This document shows positions 56,706-64,000 of a stretch of DNA of 64,000 nt, piece after piece; the stretch's first letter is position 1, and every line of letters starts with the position of its first letter. The DNA comes from Amphibalanus amphitrite (taxonomy: Eukaryota > Arthropoda > Thecostraca > Balanomorpha > Balanidae). The DNA is taken from contig NW_024882197.1 in assembly GCF_019059575.1 (NCBI RefSeq), forward strand, positions 1 to 64,000. Reading direction: 5' to 3'. The position numbers and the translations under genes were made by a program. Below the pieces are notes generated by a model that was given only the letters and a program-made list of their open reading frames with translations, had not been told where the DNA came from and did no database searches.

Positions 56706-58085
56706 GAATTAGAGAAAACAATGCGTTGAAATAATCGTAACAGTGATGACTGATGACTGTACCAACTTTGGTTGTGGGTGCCCAGAGCCCCCTGGGGGGT
56801 GCCCAACTCAGCATTGGCCATTGGGGGTGCCCGGGCACACCCAAAAGTATACAAATCGACACCTATGGAAGGGGACCTTTTCTGTTTCGAGAATTGGCTT
56901 AGTCTGTTGGTTGTTGCGTCAGAGGTGATTTTTTTTCCAGAGATAGTTGATTTACCATATTTTGCAAGCTAACAGTAACTGTTCACGCACAATTTGTAGG
57001 CGCTTCCTTTAATGTTATTTTTATTCAACAGGTAACCTGTTTCCACTCCCTATTACAGTTTTTAGCTTAACTGTTTACCATATAACAAAGCTCACTTTTC
57101 CTCTCCATTCATCATCTAATGGGAACTCCACACGTAAACTCCTCCCGGCTAGTACCGCACATCTGAACCGGTCCTGCGCGATGGCGCGCCGGTCTGCGGG
57201 AGGTCACCACAGGAGCACACGGAGCCTTTCGCTCTCTGCGACTGTCGTGACCAGGGAGCACGTCGTCTGCGACCTCCACGCCACTATCGCGGCTAAAATC
57301 AGCGGTGGTGGTCGTCAGCGCAGCCGGCTGTGACAGCAGCGGCCGCTCGGCAGACGGGTGTGTTTTATGCGACTCGCCTGTTGGTCGGGTATATACGTGA
57401 AAGCCTATTGCAGTGCGTTAGACGACCGTTGCATGTCGTCGTGGTCGCTACAGCGCTTCGGTAACAATTTTATCGCTAATCGCTTTTATCCGTATACAAG
57501 AAAAAAAAATGATGGAGACTTCAACATCAGCTTGGCTTGGTCTACACCATGTCTAAATTTTAAGAAACATATTTTTTAAAGTAATGTTTGTAACCTGGGT
57601 CTTAAGTGAATCGTGTTCATTGCCACGGCCTTGTCTGATTTTCTCAAAGCTATGAACAACTGAACATACATGAGACATGAGCACAACCAATAATATACAG
57701 ACACATGACAATGCACGTCAATAACTGTGAGGTTTGCTTATCAATAAACTTGCATTTTCCGCCTCTGCATTTTGCATTCGATATTGTCGTTAAATGCCAC
57801 AGGAGAGGCTGACATGGTAATCCATGCCTATATTTTTATGCATGTAGTGAGTGCAGAATGATTGCTATCTTACCGATGCCACTGCAAGATAAACTGTAGG
57901 TAGGTACTCGCAACGTCGTTTCGCTCTACATCTCATGTGGTGCAAAAGAAAACGCTCAGTTATGCTGCAGTGCGGAACAGTACCTATGAGGGCAACACAT
58001 ACCGAGAGTGACCTTGTCCAGAGAGCGGGCTACCAGTAGCATGCGGGTTTCAGATGGACATCAGGCATTGTCTCTCGGTTTTCAG
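56706..58085. other. upstream region of the protease gene
   Basis: 57170-57350 is G/C-rich and could hold promoter or 5' UTR sequence, but no TATA box is clear. A pyrimidine-rich TCTCTCGGTTTTCAG at 58071-58085 could be a 3' splice site joining an upstream non-coding exon. Confidence 0.3.
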
Positions 58086-58149
58086 ACACGCATTACACAC
58101 AGCAGTGTGAACGGGACTCAGTTGTTGTCGAGAGGTGGTGTGCGGCGCA

Positions 58150-59112
58150 ATGCGGACTGTGGCAGGCGCGCTACTCGGAGCGACGGTGTTGGTCGCAGTG
58201 GCTGGATTCTACGTCCACAGCTGCTACTCGATACACTCCTACTACCGACTTGGCCACAGAGGTCGCAGCCTCGCCTCAAAACTGAAGAGCATCCTGAAGA
58301 GAGCCTCTCGCCAGGATCCGTTCTCGTCCCTCGACTGCGGCCGGCCGGCGCCGAGGCTGTCTTCGCGGATAGTCGGGGGTGAGGATGCAGTACCCGGCGA
58401 CTGGCCGTGGGTGGTCCTGCTCGGCACCGGACCCCCGGACGACCCCCGCTGGTTCTGTGGGGGCACTCTGATCGCGCCATCCGTCGTCCTGACCGCGGCG
58501 CACTGCGTGGTCAGCTACTCTGCAGAGGAGCTGCTCGTTCGTCTTGGCGAGCACGATCTCACGCGCGACGACGACGGCCGCCATGAGACGGTGCCGGTGG
58601 CGGCGGTGGAGGTTCACCCGCTGTACCGGGGGCCGCACAACGACATCGCGCTGCTGCTGCTGCGCGAGCCGGTGGTGCTCCGGCGGCGCGTGTGGCCCGC
58701 CTGTTTGCCTCCTCCGGGTGCCGTGTTTGTCGGTGTGGAGGCCACGGTGACCGGATGGGGGCAGCTCGAGTATCATGGAGAGACGCCGCCAGTGCTACAG
58801 CAGGCAGAACTCCGAGTAGTCCCCGCCAAAGACTGTGAGAAGGCGTTCAGAAAACTAGAGCGGTTCAGAGACGGGTTTCGGAGGACGAGCAAGGTGTGTG
58901 CGGAGAGTGCTGGCAGCGAGCCTCGAGACGCGTGTACGGGCGACTCTGGAGGACCGCTGGTAGCCCACGGAGCTGACGGGAGATACAGGGTGATCGGCGT
59001 GGTGTCCGGTGGAGAGGGCTGCGCCAGCCCCAACAGGCCCGGCGTCTACACCAGAGTGTCCAAATACGTCAGGTGGATCGATATAACCGTCAGACATATG
59101 CTGCAGGTGTAG
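58150..59112 (+). CDS. secreted trypsin-like serine protease zymogen (S1 family)
   Basis: A 320-residue protein, starting at the ATG at 58150; the frame extends 15 bp upstream without another ATG. A hydrophobic N-terminus (about 5-22) acts as signal peptide or anchor. A basic pro-region follows, with C63 in LDCGRP. Activation is at R73 before IVGG. The catalytic triad is H118 (TAAHC), D165 (HNDIALLLL) and S266 (GDSGGP). D260, six residues before the serine, predicts cleavage after Arg or Lys. Cysteines pair as C103-C119, C63-C185, C229-C250 and C262-C291, so the pro-peptide stays tethered after activation; the C136-C201 pair of chymotrypsin is absent. The whole protein is one exon. No clip domain is present, so the physiological role (clotting, immunity or digestion) cannot be named. 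Confidence 0.93.
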   Translation: MRTVAGALLGATVLVAVAGFYVHSCYSIHSYYRLGHRGRSLASKLKSILKRASRQDPFSSLDCGRPAPRLSSRIVGGEDAVPGDWPWVVLLGTGPPDDPRWFCGGTLIAPSVVLTAAHCVVSYSAEELLVRLGEHDLTRDDDGRHETVPVAAVEVHPLYRGPHNDIALLLLREPVVLRRRVWPACLPPPGAVFVGVEATVTGWGQLEYHGETPPVLQQAELRVVPAKDCEKAFRKLERFRDGFRRTSKVCAESAGSEPRDACTGDSGGPLVAHGADGRYRVIGVVSGGEGCASPNRPGVYTRVSKYVRWIDITVRHMLQV

Positions 59113-60060
59113 ATCATTGGCACTGGAGGGTGGATCTCCTCACAAAGTGGCAGAACACCCGGGGTGACATGCACAGACAGTAACGTGGGTGAAATCGAAA
59201 ACTGTGAAGCGATTGTGCGACTGAAATGTTTAAACAATATGACAAGTGTATCTTCTATCGACATGTGAGCCGGCACGCAAATGCAAGACAGCCTACAAGG
59301 TGCTATCTCATCCCAGAATTAGAGAGTAAATTACCGTGGATTGCTCAGCTCAATCAGTGAGCAGCTAAGTTGATGACTTACATTTCGCCATCCATTTTGT
59401 AACTAAATCAATGACCTCTCTGTTCCGATTGTGACAATCGATACGTATTTGAGTAGGTGTAACGCCCATTAAACTTACTGGCAGTGAGTGATCTTATGTT
59501 AGGTACATGACAATGGACCCAGATATCACTAATCATCTAGGATCATCAGCTGTTGCTGTATCGTGATGGTGAAATATCAAAGCAGCCTTAGCACAAGTCA
59601 TAAGCTAGCATACAGCCCAAATTACAAGCGAAGCATAGCGTCATTTCTATGTCATTCATTGGTAAAGTAGTGCTTCAAGGTAGCATGTTTGCCCTGATCT
59701 TCTTCAGTGTGCAGATTTGCTAAGCGACTGGGCTTTTACCCCGTTGTGGAGCTGGGAAACGATTATGTAACAAAGATAACATAGAACCGGATTGTAAGTG
59801 CCAAATGTCATCTGAAAATGTGTCATACATGCTTAATCCCATGATGTTCTGCAAATACATAATACGGTTGTCACTACTTGGTTGCTAATTGATATCACCA
59901 ACCATGCCCATAACATATCCATCAACTCACTGATGTACATATATCATCAGTGTTATCAGTATATCAACTCACAACGCCTTTCATTTTCATTTTGCATATA
60001 GGATCCAATTGGTGAGAATCCAAATGTTCTGAAAACACATTGTCGTTGATATAGTAAAAA
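59113..60060. other. 3' flank of the protease gene
   Basis: An ATTAAA polyadenylation-like word at about 59469. Otherwise no gene or repeat is recognised. Confidence 0.35.
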
Positions 60061-60106
60061 GGACTGTCCATAGCTCATTTGCTTAGTGATGGACTCCCTG
60101 TGGTGA

Positions 60107-60210
60107 GAGCCCGCGGCGGGCTCGAGTCGCCCCGGCGCTCCATATATAAGACTCTTGGCGGGGATGGTCTGCGGTTGGTGGGAGCAGCCGCAGCCAGTTG
60201 AGTGGTAGGT
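60107..60210 (+). promoter_or_regulatory. possible TATA-box core promoter
   Basis: TATATAAG at 60143-60150 sits in a G/C-rich patch, with a perfect GAGCCCGC/GCGGGCTC hairpin just upstream (60107-60123). A transcription start would be expected near 60175. A GTAGGTACAG word at about 60205 could be a donor. No coding exon follows within reach, so this is tentative. Confidence 0.3.
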
Positions 60211-60342
60211 ACAGGTCGCGTCCGGCGTTGATGGGCAAGTTAAACTTTAGCATCTAAATCTCTCCTTTTGCCCGGAAACTTGCGATCGGATGGTAGGTGT
60301 CAGGTCCCAAGCAACAAGCTCTGCTTAGCGTGGGCTCCAGCC

Positions 60343-61711
60343 CACAGTGATGCAAATGGGGTTCACGAGTGGCCATAAATACCAAAAAGTCAAGTTTACC
60401 AAACCGAGTAAATCGCTATATGGCTAACGAAAGAAATGTTTGGCGCATCTAAATTCACATAGTTTTCATATTTTTGTCAAAACCGGCCTCGTGTATGATT
60501 GTCAGAAGTCGTGACATTTTCTATGTCGTTAAATGACTGTCAGATACTCGCAACTTCAAACGCCGCTAGCGTACGTTCATTTCATACAAATGACAAAAAT
60601 TATGCATGGCAATGATCCCTAAGGCCTGCTGCTTCTCATGCCGGGTCACAAAAAGCCGCATCTTTTTTGGTTTGGCGGTGATCTAATCATTTGTCATCAT
60701 GTTGCAATCGCAGTTTTTTACTAAGAAATATTTGCTTTCGTTTCACCTACAGCAGTTTACACAGTGTGTGCCCGTTAGTGCACCATACCATATCATTCCC
60801 TAACCATTTCTGAGTCACACTGTGAAAGAGTTAAGGCGCTAGCACAGGGCAGACCGGCGCTATTGAAGTTTTTGTCCGGCGCGGTCGGGTGTCGCGGTCG
60901 GGGCGGATTGCTTTCACCACGGATCGCAATTTCGACAGACGTTTAACTTTGAACTGTTATAAGTAGGTCAAATATTGACTTAAGTCAAAAGTAATATGCT
61001 CACTCGCGAGATCTTGTCAAGAGCAATCCATTGGTTTTTGTCGCGAGGCGATAGCACACTTCGTTTAGGAACAGCAGAGGGATGCACCGACGAACCCCCG
61101 CTGAGGCCGCCCGCCCGCGGCGCGGCCGCCCGGGCTGCCCACCGCGCCGCGGCACCCGACCGCAACGGACGAAAACTTTAGTAGCGCCGGTCAGCCCTGT
61201 GCTAGCGCCTTCATTCTTTCACAGTGCGGCTCAGAAATGATTAGGGAATGCTCTGGTATGGTGCACTAACGGGCACACACTGTGTAAACTGCTCTAGGTG
61301 AAACGAAAGCAAATATTTTTAAATAAAAAACTGCGATTGCAACATGATGACCAATAGTTAGATCAACGCCAAACCAAAAGAGATACGGCTTTTTGTGACC
61401 CTGCATTAGAAGCAACAGACCTTGGGGATCATTGCCATGTATAATTTTTGTCATTTGTATGAAATGGACGCACGCTAGCGGCGTTTGAAGTTGCGAGTAT
61501 CTGACAGTCATTTTACGACATAGAAAATGTCACGACTTCTGACAGTCATACACGAGGCCGGTTTTGACAAAAACATTAAAGTCATATTTTTTTCAGACAC
61601 TTCAAACATTTGCCTGACTGGTCATATTACGATTTATTCAATTAGGTGAACTTGAAATTTGGGCCTTTTCGGTATTTATGGCCACTCGTGAGCCCCATTT
61701 GCATCACTGTG
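60343..61711. mobile_element. foldback element with ~560-bp inverted arms
   Basis: The left arm (60343-~60905) reads CACAGTGATGCAAATGGGG onward. The right arm (~61138-61711) is its reverse complement throughout at roughly 85-90%, ending CCCCATTTGCATCACTGTG. The direct repeat CAGCC flanks both ends (60338-60342, 61712-61716), consistent with a 5-bp target duplication. The ~230-bp centre is G/C-rich at its right side and non-coding. ORFs in the arms are shadows. Confidence 0.85.
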
Positions 61712-61825
61712 CAGCCCTGTCAATCCGTCTATTCAAGGCTTCTCGCTTAAATTCAAACTATCATATTTTACATTATAGCCTATACTATATATAATGGTCT
61801 AATAAAAACTTCTAATGGTCATTTG

Positions 61826-61978
61826 GCGCCAGCTGAGAGCCCTCTGACACCAGCTGGAGCCCTCTGACACCAACTAAGGACCCTTTAAGGCCTTCGGAGG
61901 GCCGTTTGATGCGAGGCCAGGGCCCTCTGACATCAGCTAGGGGACCTCTAACGCCAGCTCAGGGCTCTTTGACGCCCT
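61826..61978. repeat. 24-bp degenerate minisatellite, left part
   Basis: Repeats of GCCCTCTGACACCAGCTGAG-type units with ~24-bp spacing. The array continues after the TTAA element at 63184. Confidence 0.7.
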
Positions 61979-63183
61979 TTAACCCGCGCCCTGGTGGGGG
62001 GGGGGGCTATTTTTTGCCCCCCCCCTCCAGACTTTTCTATATATCTCCAGAACCGCTGCGCCGATCGTCACCAAACTTTCAGTACCCTCCCGGACATCAA
62101 TTTTACACATTGTGACCAAAAATTTTTCCAAAGGCTATGATAGGTTGGCCGGAAATGACGTCAGAGTGACGTCATGTTCTGCCGTTTTCGACCCAAAAAA
62201 GGGTTTCGCGGGAAGAGCTGTCAGGCCTATAGCTTTGCAAATACAGAAAAACGATAAAGACATAAAAGCTGTAGAATTGACAGGGCTACAAAACTGCTAT
62301 CTCGGATTTTTAAAATTTTTGGATTTTGACCCCCAAAAATCAAAAAATAGATTTTTTAAATTTAATAGCCGAAAAATCCAAAAAGTTTTTTGAATTTCGA
62401 AAAAACCGGAATATATGTGATAGTCCTTACCGCCTTCTATCTACATACCAAATTTGAGATCGATACCTCTTTTTTTGGCCAAGTTACAGCGAAAAAACTG
62501 TTCAAAATTGATGACGTCAAATTTTCAAACTCAATTTTTAGCAATTCTAGACCTTGTAGCGCAAAACAAAGACCACCATTAGACTCCCCGTGACAAGCTG
62601 CATGGAATCAATACCCATTTTATGCAAAAATATCAACTTTGAAATTTGACCTTTTTTGACCTGACCTTGACCTGACCTCCACCAGAAAGTGACCTAAGCC
62701 GTACCTGATAGTCTTATAACCAACACCATTGAGTTGGAAATGAAAAATTGGCCATAAAACATGCATCGCACAACCTTAGTACCTAAAGTTAGGTTCATGT
62801 GACCTGACCTGTGACCCTTGGTGACCTGACCTGTGACCTGACCTGGTAATGTCAGTGACCTCTTATAGTAATATATGTACTAGGCAACTGACGCCCTATC
62901 GCTGATTCTCGACAAAATGCGTTTTCTTCGGTGTTATAGCGCATTCCCTAGATGACCCGTGAACGGTGAAACATTTCATCTTTGACCTGACCTGTGACGT
63001 CATCGGTGACCCCGAGGTCAATGAAATTTGGTTTCCTTCGACAAATTTGACAGGCCTTTCGAACGCCGTTTGAATTTTGCGGATCCGTCCAGTAGTTTCG
63101 GAGATACGAGGGGGGGGGGCAAAAAATAGCCCCCCCCCCCACCAGGTCGCGTTATAAACAGACCCCACCAGGGCGCGGGTTAA
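61979..63183. mobile_element. TTAA-flanked piggyBac-like element, copy 8
   Basis: The left end TTAACCCGCGCCCTGGTGGG matches the right end in reverse (TTAA 63180-63183). The G-run/C-run zones have cores CTATTTTTTG left and CAAAAAATAG right. Here the right end carries the extra copy of the CGCGCCCTGGTGGGG motif, so the element is inserted in the opposite sense to copies 2-5 and 7. The interior has AGGTCA/TGACCT blocks. Confidence 0.85.
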
Positions 63184-63352
63184 GGTCCTCTGAGATCCGT
63201 GTGACGTTAGCTGAGGGCCCTTTGAGGCCATCTGAGGGCTCTGTGAGGCCATCTGAGGGCCCTTTGACGATAACTGAGGGCCCTCCGAGACCATCTGAGG
63301 ATCCTGTGACGCCATCCGTGGGCCTTTTGAGGCATTTAAGGGGCCATTGAAA
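63184..63352. repeat. 24-bp degenerate minisatellite, right part
   Basis: GAGGGCCCTTTGAGGCCATC-type units with 24-bp period. In translation this shows as an 8-residue periodicity (PQM/GPQ) that is not a protein. Confidence 0.8.
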
Positions 63353-63488
63353 TTTCACCACAACGACCCTGGCTGCGCTACTGGGCATATGATGGACTCA
63401 TATGGTCCTGCTGGGGAGCGAGCTGGGCCTTCCCAGTCTTTTCAATCATTATTTCAGCTAATTTTTACACGGTTTTCGGCGGTCTAAA

Positions 63489-63541
63489 GATTAGGGGCCC
63501 ATTTGAGGCGGCCTTCGGCCGCCTCAAATGGGCCCCTAATC
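63489..63541. repeat. perfect hairpin, 25-bp arms, 3-nt loop
   Basis: Arm 63489-63513 (starting GATTAGGGGCCCATTTGAGG) is exactly complementary to 63517-63541, with loop TTC. Confidence 0.95.
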
Positions 63542-63542
63542 C

Positions 63543-63567
63543 TTCGAGTTGGGCCCCCCAACTCGAA
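63543..63567. repeat. second perfect hairpin, 11-bp arms
   Basis: TTCGAGTTGGG (63543-63553) and CCCAACTCGAA (63557-63567) with a CCC loop, one base after the preceding hairpin. A third, shorter GGGCACGGGCCCGTGTGCCC palindrome-like word follows at about 63575-63594. Confidence 0.9.
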
Positions 63568-63977
63568 TGGGGGCGGGCACGGGCCCGTGTGCCCCCCCCC
63601 TGTGTGCGCCCTTGCCTATACTTCACCTTTTCAGTGCCTGTTTGTTTTCATTCCGTCATGCATCAATTAAGAGATGACTTTACCTACTTCCAATGACCGA
63701 TGCTGACGCGATGTGGTAATTTGGCACAGGAAGATAGCTTTTTTACATCATAGGTACTTCAATACAAAATTAAGTCGATCAATCTTGTTCAGTTGTACTC
63801 GTAAAATTACTGTGGGCACGTGTTTGGCGAAATTAAGGCGAAAACCACCATTAAATGCATGCCACTTCTGAATGATAGGAATAATTCAGATCATCACACA
63901 ACGAATGTACGATTTTTACAAATCTGCAGATTTTCGTCACCGATGACACGGTGAGATCACAGTGCGCTGCCACTCAC

Positions 63978-64000
63978 CGTTTCTCGTCCCAGCCGGTGCA
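63978..64000 (-). CDS. exon end at the window edge
   Basis: Minus strand: GGCTGGGACGAGAAACG followed by a consensus donor GTGAGT. In one frame the exon reads CTGWDEKR. Only 23 bp are inside the window, so function and frame are undetermined. Confidence 0.35.

Overview
This is a repeat-dominated piece of an animal nuclear genome. It has intron-containing gene fragments with GT/AG splice signals, secreted and immunoglobulin-type exons, microsatellites, and very many DNA-transposon relics. An invertebrate, plausibly an arthropod or crustacean, fits best: the protease has the invertebrate zymogen layout and the transposon mix is typical. No marker fixes the species, and no bacterial-style operon, rRNA, CRISPR or clear tRNA gene was seen.

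The centrepiece is an uninterrupted 9.4-kb open reading frame (19683-29096, 3137 residues). It reads as an autonomous Helitron-type rolling-circle transposase: an N-terminal OTU cysteine-protease-like domain, a long basic Gly/Arg-rich linker, zinc-binding cysteine clusters and a possible GDSGS serine-protease-like motif. A HUH/Y2 replication-initiator region, an acidic stretch, a PIF1-type helicase and a basic AT-hook-like tail follow. Its intact frame suggests recent activity.

The commonest transposon is a family of roughly 0.9-1.2 kb non-coding elements bounded by TTAA and CCC...GGG termini, as in piggyBac-like elements. There are eight bounded copies (617, 29308, 34447, 42445, 44384, 51878, 53948 and 61979) and several relics. 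Each carries a G-run/C-run palindrome near both ends whose core is nearly the same at the two ends but differs between elements, plus arrays of AGGTCA hexamers. Around them lie hAT-type elements with 8-bp target duplications (2779-3271, 53695-53844), a ~2-kb inverted-repeat transposon (3493-5471), a dead mariner (12.7-13.2 kb), a 1.37-kb foldback element (60343-61711) and several long palindromes.

A three-unit ~2.4-kb macrosatellite occupies about 5.9-11.7 kb. Its units contain a G/T-rich minisatellite nearly devoid of A on the plus strand and are packed with CACGTG. A truncated dispersed copy sits at 33.1-34.0 kb.

Three host genes can be supported in part. (1) On the minus strand, a signal-peptide exon (35704-35761) and an Ig-domain exon (2012-2181) have matching phase and could be joined across a ~33-kb intron that holds the Helitron. 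(2) Also on the minus strand, a signal-anchor exon (47250-47327) is followed by two exons (45732-45823, 43734-44027), again phase-compatible. (3) On the plus strand, a single-exon trypsin-like serine protease zymogen (58150-59112) is complete. A 23-bp exon end on the minus strand touches the right edge. Most remaining DNA is unannotated intronic or intergenic sequence.
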